Origin: Protula sp. h YS-2021
Taxonomy: Eukaryota > Annelida > Polychaeta > Sabellida > Serpulidae
Reading direction: 5' to 3'
DNA: 64,000 nucleotides
NCBI GenBank assembly: GCA_949752745.1
Contig: OX457026.1
Span: forward strand, 30,876,116 to 30,940,115
Each line of letters begins with the position of its first letter. Position 1 is the stretch's first letter. Positions 48,392 to 59,298 of the stretch are shown here, piece by piece. A program made the position numbers and the translations under genes. The notes under the pieces were generated by a model, which was not told the origin of the DNA, did not search any database, and saw nothing but the letters and a program-made list of their open reading frames with translations.

Positions 48392-50089
48392 TGTTACAGG
48401 GAAACTGTGATTTCAGGGAAACTATAGTTTCCCTAGGGAAACTATACTTTCCCTGACCGAACCAGGGAAACTATAGTTTCCCTAAAAATTTTCAGGGAAA
48501 CTATAGTTTCCGTGAATTTTACCACGCAAAACGTTAAAGATTCCCTGAAATAGCTGAACATCTGGAAACTGGGCAAGTATTAATAAAACACATTGCTCTA
48601 ACTTCACTTTTATTCCTTCATATCTTTCGCTTCAATTACAATACAATTATTATTCACTTGTGTGGCATCATATTTCGATTCAAATTCAAAAATGTTACAA
48701 TGGAAAAAACGCAAACAACACATACACTTTGCATCACACAGCATTTACAACGACTGGTTACGCACCGTTTGCTCCCAGAGCAATTGCACTTTACAAATCC
48801 TTGCCCCCCACATTTTGATTCAAATTTGACTGCCTGGCGCAGGGAAAGTTCACAATCCAAAGCTAAATCACTTTCAAACAATAACTTGTGCTTACAAATG
48901 TCAAACTGGTTTCTGGAAAATTTCCCTTTGAGAACCCCACCACGAACCGCCAAAACATACATGTCATTTTCATCGCGACTTCTAATAATTCCTAAAATGT
49001 TGCGGGGATCACATCGGCCCCGATCTACGAGGGGAATTGGGACGGTCACATTGTCTCCGGACTCCCCAGAGGACATAACAACGCGGCTGCGCTTGACCAT
49101 ACGTTCGGCTTGATCCATTTGCGCTGCCGCGACGCTCTTTCTTTTGGCTGAAATTTGACGTTGTCGGTCCAGTAATGGACCTGTTGGACTGATGTCGGAA
49201 CCGCTGCTGCCACCATCGCCACTGCCGGAATCGCCATCGCCACCACCGCCAGAGCCATCATCGCCACCACTGCTGGAATCGCCATCGCCACCACTGCCAG
49301 AATCGCCATTACCGCCACTACCAGAACCGCCATCGCTACCACTGCCGGAATCGCCATAGCTACCACCGTCAGAGCCATCATCGCCACCACTGCTGGAATC
49401 GCCATCGCTACCACTGCCAGAATCGCCATCACCGCCACTGCCAGAACCGCCATCGCCACTTGATCTCTGTTGTACAATGGCCAAGAGATCGTCCTCATTT
49501 CGAGTTATGCTTGATGAATATCTTGATGAATATTTTTATTCTCTTATATAGCAAACGGCTTAATCCATCAATCACCGGAGTTAAGCTAGAATCCTGATGA
49601 AATGATCGTCTCCGGAGAATTCGTTGACAATGCATCACAGAAACCTAATTTAAAAAATGTAATTCAAATCGCCTGATCACTAAGCCATAAAAATCTTTCA
49701 TGTATAATTGTAATTACTAATTGCATTTCCTGAAAGGTTAATAGTTTCTTTTATGTATAATTGCAATTTTGTAATCGTAAATCATTGTGTTACAACGTCA
49801 ATTGCTCTTGTTTCGATCACCTATGAAGTGCAATTCCAGCTTGTGGTTGGCATTGATAAAGCAAAAACGTTGTCTTTTATGTCGAGATAAAAAAACCATT
49901 TGGATAAGTTTCAACTTCACCGAACTTTCATTTCAGGGAATCTTTAACGTTTTGTGTGGTAAAATTCAGGGAAACTATAGTTTCCCTGAAAATTTTTAGG
50001 GAAACTATAGTTTCCGTGGTTCGGTCAGGGAAAGTATAGTTTCCCTAGGGAAACTATAGTTTTCCTGAAATCACAATTTCCCTGTAACA
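48392..50089. mobile_element. Complete 1.7-kb DNA transposon, Ginger-like
   Basis: Terminal inverted repeats of about 165 bp (48392-48556 and about 49927-50089) are nearly identical, beginning TGTTACAGGGAAA and ending TTTCCCTGTAACA. Four bases TATA flank both sides (48388-48391, 50090-50093). Each arm holds several copies of the palindrome GGGAAACTATAGTTTCCC. 5'-TGTNR ends with 4-bp duplications are known for Ginger elements, which carry a retrovirus-like integrase. One minus-strand ORF fills the interior but covers only an integrase tail, so it is non-autonomous. The flanking microsatellite weakens the duplication as evidence. Confidence 0.8.
48654..49484 (-). CDS. Transposon ORF: D/G/S repeat fused to Cys-rich integrase-tail-like domain
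   Basis: 276 codons. Residues about 8-92 are a G/S/D-only repeat (GDGDSGSGGDGG style), encoded by an array at about 49190-49465. Next come a basic stretch (RMVKRSRVV) and the segment PRNILGIIRSRDEND ... GVLKGKFSRNQFDICKH. Near residues 225-250 a Cys cluster reads KCNCSGSKRCVTSRCKC. From memory of the families, VLKG-YSRNQFD followed by CNC-G-K-C-T-RC-C resembles the C-terminus of Ginger-type integrases and of the domesticated vertebrate gene KRBA2; no zinc-binding HHCC or DDE core is present. The last residues (hydrophobic, then MMPHK) do not keep the expected final cysteines. Either a truncated integrase or an element-specific protein. Confidence 0.5.
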   Translation of the reverse strand: MAIVQQRSSGDGGSGSGGDGDSGSGSDGDSSSGGDDGSDGGSYGDSGSGSDGGSGSGGNGDSGSGGDGDSSSGGDDGSGGGGDGDSGSGDGGSSGSDISPTGPLLDRQRQISAKRKSVAAAQMDQAERMVKRSRVVMSSGESGDNVTVPIPLVDRGRCDPRNILGIIRSRDENDMYVLAVRGGVLKGKFSRNQFDICKHKLLFESDLALDCELSLRQAVKFESKCGGQGFVKCNCSGSKRCVTSRCKCCVMQSVCVVCVFSIVTFLNLNRNMMPHK

Positions 50090-50093
50090 TATA

Positions 50094-50690
50094 TATGTGT
50101 GTATGTATGCGTGTATGTATGTATGAATGTATTAACCAAACTAGGCATGTGCTTCTTCGTACTGATACAACACTAAACTGCCCTACTTGATAAGTCTGTC
50201 TCTTGTTAGCCCAGGTGGTCTTTGGCTGCATAAGCTCTACCCTTAGTGTGGGCTCTGTCCGTCTGTCTCTGTGCACCTTTTGATTACGTGCTAATTAAGG
50301 CTTCTACAGTTTTCATCAGATCGCAATAATATCTTTTGAAAAATGTTTCTTATTTTAATTAAGCGATTCGCCAATTTTCGCCATTTTTACAGAATGCCCT
50401 TTTCAGATTTTAGATATGTTAATTTTTTTAAGCATTGAAAATGCGAGTTTATTTTGATGTTTATAATTCAGTTCAAGACATCCTAAACCGAGTTAGAAAT
50501 ATCTGGAATATTGTTTTGAGCAACACAAGTATAAAAGTACTGTATTAAACGATCGTAAGAAAACATGGTTTGTTCGCGTGACAACACACCCTCTGTCATT
50601 GAATTACAGTACACTTTCAGGTACTGTTTGTTTGTGATTGATTGAAATGCAATGAAGTAGTGACGTGCAAAGAAAAGTTAACTTTGAATT
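50094..50690. other. No gene seen
   Basis: Microsatellite remainder followed by AT-rich unique-looking sequence between the two transposons. Confidence 0.5.
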
Positions 50691-50695
50691 CTTGA

Positions 50696-51235
50696 TTAAT
50701 AATGAATTATTAGAAATTTTTTTACATCTAAGATAAACAGTGAAAACCCTGTACTAGGAAAGTAGTTTGGGTTACTGGTCTTGCTAGATCTTGCTAGAAG
50801 TTCAAAGAGATTTCTGGCCGGTCCGGCTAGAAGTTGCAAGAGATTTCCGGCTGTCCCGTTGTGTCGTGTATTAACATACGATCGGAATGCATAACCGAAT
50901 CCTTTTTCTTGTTCAATTTTGAGCAGGACATTACAAAATGAACTTTGTATAGATGAAGAAGCAGGTACTTTTGATGCTGTCACTTCGGCTGTCGGATGAC
51001 TTTTGAACCAATCTGTCATCGTCTCGGAGACTGCTTTCAACGATACTGTATCTGCATGAATTATAAAATATTCCGACAGGATCGGTGACGCTTCTGGTGA
51101 TGATGGCAAAGGTCTTGAGTTCTTTGCAGGCGGTTGTTCGTTTGGAGCCTCCACTACCGATGCTGCACGCGAACGTTTAGCAACGGCAGCAGAGGCTGCA
51201 CACCGATCCGTGTTCTGCAGACTGAAATCTTGCAC
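50696..51235 (-). CDS. Hypothetical ORF at Polinton left edge
   Basis: 179 codons, open further upstream without an ATG (reading ILGEYEIFKAQQAVEAAKK before the listed start). Ser/Pro/Ala-rich first half, then FCNVLLKIEQEKGFGYAFR. The last third (AGNLLQLLAGPARNLFELLA) comes from the tandem GGCCGGTCCGGCTAGAAGTT block repeated at the other edge of the element. Function unknown; the C-terminal part may be repeat read-through rather than protein. Confidence 0.35.
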   Translation of the reverse strand: MQDFSLQNTDRCAASAAVAKRSRAASVVEAPNEQPPAKNSRPLPSSPEASPILSEYFIIHADTVSLKAVSETMTDWFKSHPTAEVTASKVPASSSIQSSFCNVLLKIEQEKGFGYAFRSYVNTRHNGTAGNLLQLLAGPARNLFELLARSSKTSNPNYFPSTGFSLFILDVKKFLIIHY

Positions 51236-51353
51236 GATTTTTTTCGCTGCTTCAACAGCCTGCTGCGCCTTAAATATTTCATATTCTCCAAGGATAAGTC
51301 TTAAAAGACTTTATCCCGGGGAGTGAGTTGACTTTTTTCACAAAAGTCATCGC

Positions 51354-51608
51354 TCAGGAACGTGTTGATTGTCGCGTCAATCGTTGTGAACTGTATGTGC
51401 GGTGATAATGGGAATGTTGCAGCGCTGCAGTTATATAGGGAGACAGCTCTATAGCCCTGTCAATCACGTTTCCACGATTGATCTTGCCGACATTACCAAG
51501 ATAGAACATTTCCAAGGTCCCACGACAGAAAATCTTCAGTTGACCCATTTTTTGTTGCCATGAATGAACCTGTTGACTACTATGTTTAGTTGACCGAGGA
51601 GCTCCCAC
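51354..51608 (-). CDS. Hypothetical ORF in Polinton region
   Basis: 84 codons, no motif recognised. Contains FCRGTLEMFYLGNVGKINRG. It lies just upstream of the minus-strand ORF at 50696-51235 and could be part of the same transcript. Confidence 0.2.
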   Translation of the reverse strand: MGAPRSTKHSSQQVHSWQQKMGQLKIFCRGTLEMFYLGNVGKINRGNVIDRAIELSPYITAALQHSHYHRTYSSQRLTRQSTRS

Positions 51609-51649
51609 AGAGGCGAAAATCAGATTTCTGCATAGTTTTACACTTCAGA

Positions 51650-52520
51650 CCATGCTGATCATTTTTCATTTTCAGACCTCCTTCCCCTGCGGCTCTGTAG
51701 TATATTACGCAGACATGCCAACTCCAATAGCGCATAACTTCATAACTACCGAACCGATTTCTACCATTTTCACCAAAGACTTTGTCTTTGTAATTAAAAT
51801 ACAGGGACAAAAAACAGAGAATCAATTTAAGATGAATGTTACTTTACTGCTACTTTAACTACTGAAGGTCGAAGATGAAGAATAGCGTCGATTCTTCAGA
51901 ATCAAAGGAAATGAAAAATGAATTGCATTATCTGCTCCCCTTTGGAAGATAGTGAATGACAAGTTGGAGAAGCTGCCAGACATCGACTTTAAACTATACT
52001 TAACCAAATAAGAGCGCATATAAGTGATTACGCACCTACTACATCAACTTCAATGATGAGGAATGGGCAACGCTGCTGGAGGGAATGCCACAAATAAACA
52101 AATCAATCAAGCAGCATCATCATGAACATCCAGTCTGTTGATTGATAAGACGTGTACGGAATGTGATGGTTGGGTGATAGCAGTCCAGTTAACTAGGATA
52201 AGCAGATGAAACAACCAATCTGACCAGGGAACAATTGGCTGAAGTAGAGTTATATAATACAAATGTGCAGAACTAGTTTGGGCTTATAATGTACATATTT
52301 CGGCGCTAATTGTCACTCTCACAGATCTTACTGCAAATTATGTAAATATGAAAACTTTTGAGGCAAATGTGAATCTTTAAAAGTTGGCGAGATGCATGTA
52401 GAGGAATGGCCGATGCATCGAGAAGAGTGACAATGTAGAAGAACTCTTAGATAAGGTACATAATCATATATGTTGTGGAAACTAAGCATTAAAGACGAGT
52501 TTTTGCAATAAAACTGTTTT
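51650..52520. other. Polinton interior, no gene recognised
   Basis: AT-rich. A short plus-strand stretch near 52030-52110 reads YYINFNDEEWATLLEGMPQ, which looks like a protein remnant, but its frame is interrupted on both sides. Confidence 0.4.
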
Positions 52521-52525
52521 GTCTT

Positions 52526-52774
52526 TTGAACATAGATGTTATCTTAGAATTTACTCGCTTTGAATTTGAAGAAGAGCAGCTTTGGCACTTTGATGCTTTT
52601 TTGCGCACTGTAACCTTAACAGAATTGAATAGCACAACAAGTTTATTTGAACAGTGTAATGAAACTGGAATAGAAGACGTAGAAGACTTTGATTTTGATT
52701 ATGTATTTGAATTTGTTCGTACTGATGTAGAGGTGTACTTTCGCGTGGTGGATTATTCGACGGATTTTTCATAG
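52526..52774 (+). CDS. Small acidic ORF in Polinton
   Basis: 82 codons, strongly acidic (ILEFTRFEFEEEQLWHF; EDVEDFDFDYVFEF). No family recognised. Could be an accessory Polinton gene or a decayed fragment. Confidence 0.3.
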   Translation: MNIDVILEFTRFEFEEEQLWHFDAFLRTVTLTELNSTTSLFEQCNETGIEDVEDFDFDYVFEFVRTDVEVYFRVVDYSTDFS

Positions 52775-52791
52775 CAGAACAGCAAAACATG

Positions 52792-52977
52792 TTAACATCT
52801 TAACTCCTTCCTCACAGACGCATAGAGACATTGTATGATGTCTTCAAACTGAACTATATTGACTTCCATGTTTTCAAGCTTCTTTATTTTGAATCCGACT
52901 AGGTAATGTAAGTGAAGAATGTGCATAAGCACTGCGAAGCTGTTGGAAGGACAATTCAAAGAAATCGTTTCATCCAA
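52792..52977 (-). CDS. Small ORF opposite the acidic ORF
   Basis: 61 codons (SFAVLMHILHLHYLVGFKIK ...). No motif. The stop codons of this ORF and the acidic ORF at 52526-52774 face each other across about 17 bp, a convergent layout. Confidence 0.2.
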   Translation of the reverse strand: MDETISLNCPSNSFAVLMHILHLHYLVGFKIKKLENMEVNIVQFEDIIQCLYASVRKELRC

Positions 52978-53352
52978 TGGTTTTGGGTGAATGTGAAGAA
53001 GTGAATTTGTGAGGGAATGACATTGCTTCAGGGTTTATCAATGGCTGCTAGAATTATTTCACATTACGACGGTGATGTTTCACTGTCAACGAATATATCA
53101 GAGTTTGTCACGTTCAGTAATGGGCGAGCTGAAGTGAATATAGACATTTACAAAATGTTTGAAGAACATTTAAGTTTATGTGTATGAATTGTAGTGCACA
53201 ACATAATCTTTTAACTGGTTTTCTCTGAATGGCTAAACTATTGGTTAAGTTATTCATAGTTACATGTCAATAAAAGCTTTGTTATGTGAATGATTGGTTT
53301 CACTTCGAATTAATATGACAACTTAGGCAGACTACTTAACCAATAAATCTTA

Positions 53353-53840
53353 GTGTATTTTCTGGAACTATTACGGGATATTGAAACAAAACAAAAATTA
53401 TGTGACATATTCCTAAGTGAAAAACTAGTTGAAAAATCAAGAGTCATAAGTACTCTTAAAGGAAGGATCTATCACTGTTTTCCACATCGGCAAACGTATC
53501 GGTATACAGATATTTTACAAGACTTGGATTATAATTACAATCATAAACCTCATGGATCCGTACCAAATGCACTATCACAGGTAGATATTACCACGAAGAT
53601 TGAATCCAAAGTGTAGAAAGATATTTATATTTCTAAATTGAAATTGAAATCAACAAAAAAGGCCAAAGCCCTTCAATTTTAACATTGGTCAACATGTTCG
53701 CATTTCACACTGATATCGTGTTAAAGACTTCTTAGACCACGATATTGATGGTCAATTCTATGAAGAAGAATTACAAGCTGTTTCAAAAGACGTTCAATCC
53801 GTGTACAAAATTGAAAAAAGGAAGATATGAAGAAAGATGA
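53353..53840 (+). pseudogene. Polinton integrase, C-terminal remnant
   Basis: The open part (53353-53616) contains ISTLKGRIYHCF, RYTDILQDLDYNYNHKPHGS, the end of the retroviral-type integrase core in Polintons. After a stop and small gaps, sequence resembling the C-terminal domain follows at about 53670-53830 (DHDIDGQFYEEELQAVSKD, VYKIEK). The catalytic DDE core and zinc-binding N-terminus were not found. Inactive. Confidence 0.8.
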
Positions 53841-53923
53841 CGCGTGAAAGAATTATTTATCAAGTTGTTAGGCTGGCCTATGAAATTTAATAGTTGGGTA
53901 AAGGAATCTGATATTCAGGTGCT

Positions 53924-54553
53924 ATGAAACATCCGTTTACATGCCTGGTTTGTGGATCAACAGGTAGTGGTAAAAACGTCTTTTGTGAAATCACGCATTT
54001 AACAAACATGTCATTAATCCATTCCCTCAAAACATTTTATGACTCTATGGTGCAGATCAGAATTGTACAAAGACAAAAAAGGAGTGACATTTCAGCAAGG
54101 CATTCCAGAGGATATTTAAAAGTGTTTCAATCCGAAACAGAATAACTTATTCATTACTGATGATCTCATGACCAGATTCATAGTGATGAACGCATAACTA
54201 GATTGTTTAGTGTTGGATGCCGTCATAAAAATCCAAGCATTATTTTCATTACACTATTCTCTTCAAGAGACAGTCTACAGATCAGTACATTGGCTCGGCA
54301 AATGTATTCAGGTAAATCTCAGTTTTTAATTGAGGCGTATCAAGATGCTGCGAGCAAAGCTCATGGTTATTTATTCATTGATTTGAAACCAACGACAGAA
54401 AATCACTTACGTATTCGCAGAGAAATTCTACCAAGTGATACTTATTACGTTTTTGTGAATAAAATAGTATGTGAAAAAGAATTACAACAGTGTGGTATTG
54501 AACATATTTACTGGCGAGGTGTTAATTCACCCGTAAACCATGCATTATATTAG
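53924..54553 (+). pseudogene. Polinton packaging ATPase (A32/FtsK-HerA type), broken
   Basis: Frame 1 (53924-54145) begins MKHPFTCLVCGSTGSGKNVF, the Walker A region with the usual GKT reading GKN. Frame 2 (54203-54553) holds HKNPSIIFITLF, then LQISTLARQMYSGKSQFLI and HGYLFIDLKPTTE, all typical of this ATPase. In between, ITDDLM (about 54155) fits the Walker B strand but lies in a frame with stops. At least two frame disruptions. In an intact element it would drive genome packaging into the capsid. Confidence 0.85.
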
Positions 54554-54559
54554 TGAAAG

Positions 54560-54870
54560 AAAAGTGTTTTTATCTTTGCAATCATATACATTTATAAATT
54601 GATATAATTATCTTTCTCTTTTTCTCTTTGTGCTATGTATTGTTTATAGTTATATATATTGCCATATTAAGTATTTTTTGAGAAAAAAATGAAGATCACG
54701 ATAACATTCAAGATATTTACAATTGATTCATTTTCATACGATGTAAACTACAACAACATGTAAAAAATCTTTATTATGAAAATGTTTGCATCATATTAGC
54801 CAGCCCACAACAACTAAAATTGTTATAAATATCATAAAAAATATCACCTAGTTGGTAAATGCTATGAAAA
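54560..54870. other. AT-rich spacer between converging Polinton genes
   Basis: Non-coding, TA-rich. The ATPase reads into it from the left and minus-strand genes end to its right. Confidence 0.5.
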
Positions 54871-55215
54871 CTAACTCACTTTCACATCTACATGATGTGA
54901 TAATACCATTTCAATATTATTGACATTGTTCTTTATCATAGTCACACTGACTACCATACTAGCCGCCATACTAACCACATGAGTCCACATATCAGGCGTG
55001 AAGTCAATTCTCTTTGAACTACATATCAATTGCACATGTCCATTTGGTTCAGAGCTAAGTGTCAAGTTCTTGCCAAGTAAGATACGCGTACTCCCATTCT
55101 TCTGCATTAAGGGTGATGGATTCATACCTTCGTCGAGCTCATCATACAGTAGAAACTGTAAGAAACGTACAGTAGGTGTTGTCGTAGAGGTCAGCTGCTG
55201 TTGACTCTTCAACAT
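54871..55215 (-). CDS. Hypothetical Polinton protein, possible PC4-like fold
   Basis: 114 codons, intact. The middle reads TRILLGKNLTLSSEPNGHVQ, then SKRIDFTPDMWTHVVSMA. The pattern LGKN, beta strands, then (K/R)-x-I-x-(F/L)-T-P-x-x-W resembles the single-stranded-DNA-binding PC4/Sub1 fold; this is inferred from pattern only. It lies directly downstream of the polymerase on the same strand and, unlike the hallmark genes, has no stop. Confidence 0.4.
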   Translation of the reverse strand: MLKSQQQLTSTTTPTVRFLQFLLYDELDEGMNPSPLMQKNGSTRILLGKNLTLSSEPNGHVQLICSSKRIDFTPDMWTHVVSMAASMVVSVTMIKNNVNNIEMVLSHHVDVKVS

Positions 55216-55249
55216 TTGATACAGAATAATTACTATGTATGAGGGCCTT

Positions 55250-58200
55250 TTAATTCATGCACACGCGACGTTCCCATCATCCGACACATAGCGTTTGTCA
55301 TTAAATGGGGATAGACCAAACTTCACAGTCTTTTCTGACAAAAAATAGATATTTGTGACTTCGAATGATGTTTTCCATGACATATTACTGCTCTTCCGGT
55401 ATATTATAGCACAAACTATCTGTGTCACTGGACAGCAGTTTTGCCTCTGAATACTTCTTTTTCATGTTATTGTAGCGATAATCAGACCTGAGGGTTTTGT
55501 GGGGATTCAGAATAGTAAACCCAATCTGAATAACTTTGCTCAGCAACAGATCTGCTTTCAAGCAGTATGTTGCTGTCAAATCCTCATTGAAAGTGTAGAG
55601 CTGTGAAACGTAGGCTTGGGTACTACCTTTTGGAAACGTTTGTCATTGGTTCATTCCGTCACATTTTCCATGGTTTTACTAAATATGGCATTGTTCATCA
55701 ATTTGTAAAAGCCTTTTCAAATGGATTTTTTGCCACTTTTCTCTATGTTGACATCTATGTATTTAGGTAGCCAGTTACTCTGCTACAACATAATGGCTTG
55801 ATGCACCTTTGTCACTTTCAATCCTAGTGATACGTATTGCAAATTTCGATAATGTGCCACATACTTTTCCTTGTCAATGGGATCGGGAATCAACTTTTCC
55901 GTAGGTTTACATTTCAATCCCAACTGTTTTCTCAGGTTCTGACTGGATTCGAACAATTCACTGCCTCGAAAAGTTTTCATCTCAGGAGCCACTGAATGGC
56001 ATTATGCTAATCATGTATTCCATCCGGGTATGCGCGATTTACCTTTAAAACATATCCTGTCTCAGCACTTTCACTCACTTTCATGGAGTCCAGAGATTCC
56101 CGATCTTCCACCCATTCAAATCTACATTCCGGCAAACTATGTGACATACTCCACCCATAGAGATTGTTGGCGTCAAAGTACATAATGTAGTTTGTTGACG
56201 TGGTCACATCATGGTCTGGAATGTAGGGATTGTTGCCTGTTGCATACCTGTGTGTAATGACTGAAATACCTCCACGCAGATCTTGCTCAACTATTTGTTT
56301 CGCGTCAGTATCATCTATCAAATCCAATTGAACCTTGGTATGCTTCAGCATAGCGTCCCATGTCAAACCTGGTGCTGTATAGTAGTGAGCAGGATCCAAT
56401 TCATGCGTGCTGAGACACATATTTCTCACACATTTGCCAACAGCAACGCATCTGTTTTCAGGTAGAGGTCATTATACTCTCCAAAGCTGTTGCAGTGGAA
56501 TACATTCCAGACCTTTAGTGCATCAGCATAGTTCTCATCACTAATTCCTTTTTATTCAGTTGACTGTAATAGTCTTCTTGTACTGGAAGCTTGATTTCAG
56601 CAATCTTGGAGGGTTCATCAACATAGTCATGGGATATATTCCTTCTCTCAGAAGTAACTCTTGCTGGTGGTGGTCAGGAACATGGGCAGTCGTATTCTGA
56701 AACTTATTTGCCTTCAGCTGCTAAGTTGGTTACTAATTTTTGCAGGGATGCTCCCATGAATTGGTAAGAGTTCATGAGCTTCAGATTGCTCATGGTAATC
56801 GCAATGTACTTTTCAACATTGCTGCGAATGACTGACAGATTCAATTGTTTGAATTTGCCTATACTCTCCATAAGAAGATTTCATATCCTCTAGGTTGTGG
56901 AATGGGACAGATATGATTAATGAATCTCCCTTTCTTTGCTGATCCTTTCTTAAACAAAACTGCAGGTTGCACTTACTATGAGCTGCTCCACGGTATTTTC
57001 CACTGTGATCGTGATCTCGCACACGCCCCAGTCTCATCATCTCATGGCAAATGTAGCAATCGGTAGCTTGAACAGGCGGGTTCTTATCCTCAGCAGTCAT
57101 TTCAATGGGTTTTTGGTTGCTCAATCGATTCACAATATGATAACGTTCATCCAGTATATACCTTAGAAATTTATGGACAGCACACTCTTTATGGACAGCA
57201 CACGCTTCTCATATTCGCTGACGACAACTTAAGCAAAAATGTTGGCCTTGCCATGTTGATACTTGTCATGTGTGTCATATTTCTCTGTACAGCATTCAAA
57301 GTCAGCATAAATGACAAAGGGTGCCTTTTGTTGTTTTACAATTCCCTTGAATCAAACGATTGTATCCTCTGGAATGACAATAGCTGTGCTCCATGCTTCC
57401 CATAACCTTCACGATGTTTGTCCAAATGGTCCTGCTGCATAAACTCATGCAACAACTGAAGCAGTAAACCTTTTTACCATTATGGTTTCACGATGCTTCA
57501 TGAGTCGACTTAAGTTCTTAATCAGGCAATAATGTCTCTTCTCATTTTCACTAATGAGCAATATGTTGATTTCATTATCACTCTCATGTTGACTCGTGTG
57601 ACTTATGTGGATGGGTCCACAACTTGACTTTTCCCAACCAAAAACATTGATGGCACTGTTATTCTTCTTATCAGAAATTGGAAATTTGATGAATTGGTGT
57701 TGGAAATATTCCACATTCAGCTCATATTCAATTTGATACTTGTATTGCTCATTAACATGGTCATCCATTTTATGTAGATGAGCTAATATAGACCACAGAA
57801 AGCACATGTTGTCTGTATTCTTGATGTTGATAACACTCTTAGTATTCTATATCTTCTTTGGCAACTCAATGTAGCTTGAGGACTGCAAGTGTTCTGATGT
57901 AGCTGTATGAACTTCAATCCGAAGAATCTTATCCAGCACCCATCCAGATCCTTGACGTTCATGTTCATCCCACTTGTTGAACAAATCCTTGAATGCTTTT
58001 GGCAAATTGTTATCAATATCCATTTCATTGAATGTTCTAAAAGTATGTACTCAGTACTGATACTCATCACTCATGAGTACTCAGATGAGTGTTATCCACA
58101 TGTTCTAGCAACACTCCCTCTTCCTTTTTTGTTATTTTCTTGAATCGAGCTAAAACAACAATGAATCTTTTTATTGCATTGTCTAATCCATCTTTCAAAT

Positions 58201-58620
58201 GTCGTGTGATACGATTTTATTGCTGCCACATTTCCAGTAGCAGGTCGGATTCACTTTCTGGTTCAGGCACTTCTTGATGTGCATCCATCAAGGCTTGTTC
58301 TTCTACCTTTACCCGCTTGCATTACGTCTTTTTTTATTTGTTTTTTCTTTGTGTCTCAGTTTGTGTCTTCTTTTGTTTCTTTGCAGGAGGTTGATCTGGC
58401 TTATCAGCTAATCTTTTTATACATATGTTTTGCATTGGTGCTGCACGACTATCTGTATCATCACATGTATGATCTGCATACTGTTTAGCATTGTTGAAGA
58501 CATCGAAGCAAACGCGGCAAGTCCTGTTTCTTTTCGAAAGGTAATCACCTTTTCACATAAATGTCTCTCAAATTCATCTACGTTTGGCAGCACTGCATGA
58601 TACCATCCACATTTTATTTC
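55250..58620 (-). pseudogene. Polinton protein-primed DNA polymerase B, broken
   Basis: Read from the right: an N-terminal Cys/His region (YHAVLPNVDEFERH, VCFDVFNNAKQYADHTC); WVLDKILRIEVHTAT; DNMCFLWSILAHLH; RHYCLIKNLSRLM; CYICHEMMRLGRVRDHDHSG; polymerase motif A MYFDANNLYGWSM; motif B as NAIFSKTMEN; motif C as SSDTDSLCYNI; and a tail KFGLSPFNDKRYVSDDG. These follow the order in Polinton polymerases. They lie in at least six separate frames (for example 57807-57445, 57133-56813, 56429-56007, 55579-55385), so several frameshifts and stops inactivate it. Intact copies are about 1,100 residues, close to the 3.4 kb covered, so little is deleted. Confidence 0.88.
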
Positions 58621-58873
58621 TTCATTTGGAAAATATATTTTTTATGATGTTAGCACTTCACTGTCTTGGTGATAAATGATGGAAATTATAATTTTTACAA
58701 CTATACATATATACATATATGGTTGATGTGCAGTTAACCAAAATGGGTATTGATAATCTTCTGTGTCAGGAATGTTGTCTCTCGTTAATGCCGCTATTAT
58801 GTTAGAATATAAGTCCCGATCTTCCGTCTGAATTATTCACAATATAGTTAATTGGGGTTACTGCAGCGGCAAC

Positions 58874-59167
58874 TTATTGCGTCCAAGTGTTGGCTGTTGC
58901 TATATGGTCTCTTCGGACAATTGCAGCTGTGATAAGATATTGGCCAGTAACGTATAATAGCATCACAGCACAAACATGGTGAGTGTGAAGGACTTTTCCT
59001 ATAATAAGTCCAAATACGATGCTCAGCAAAGATATCCACAGCTGTAACGTAGAAATAAACCGGTAAATTCTTTGGTAGCTCCCTTTTTGGTAGCTTCTAA
59101 CAGTGGTCAGATTAATTTGCTGGCAAGCAGTGATGTTCTGACCGGTTTTCGCTGTTTCATATAGCAA
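58874..59167 (-). CDS. Hypothetical two-pass membrane ORF in Polinton
   Basis: 97 codons. Two hydrophobic stretches, LWISLLSIVFGLIIGKV and VCAVMLLYVTGQYLITAAIV, are separated by a short HTHH loop. No family identified. Its start faces the plus-strand ORF at 59299 across about 130 bp containing a C-rich/G-rich run, a possible divergent promoter. Confidence 0.4.
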   Translation of the reverse strand: MLYETAKTGQNITACQQINLTTVRSYQKGSYQRIYRFISTLQLWISLLSIVFGLIIGKVLHTHHVCAVMLLYVTGQYLITAAIVRRDHIATANTWTQ

Positions 59168-59298
59168 TTTCTTAACTCACGGGAGGGGGAAATATAAAAC
59201 TATGCAAAAATCTGATTTTCCCTCCTAGGAGGGGGGGGGGGGGTCGGTCTTCAGTTAATATAAAGCGTGTCGACTCTCAGTCTGCATACAATTTCATC

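Noticed and set aside
48658..49113. Plus-strand 151-codon ORF inside the Ginger-like element
   Set aside because: Shadow of the minus-strand ORF that carries the recognisable Cys-rich domain.
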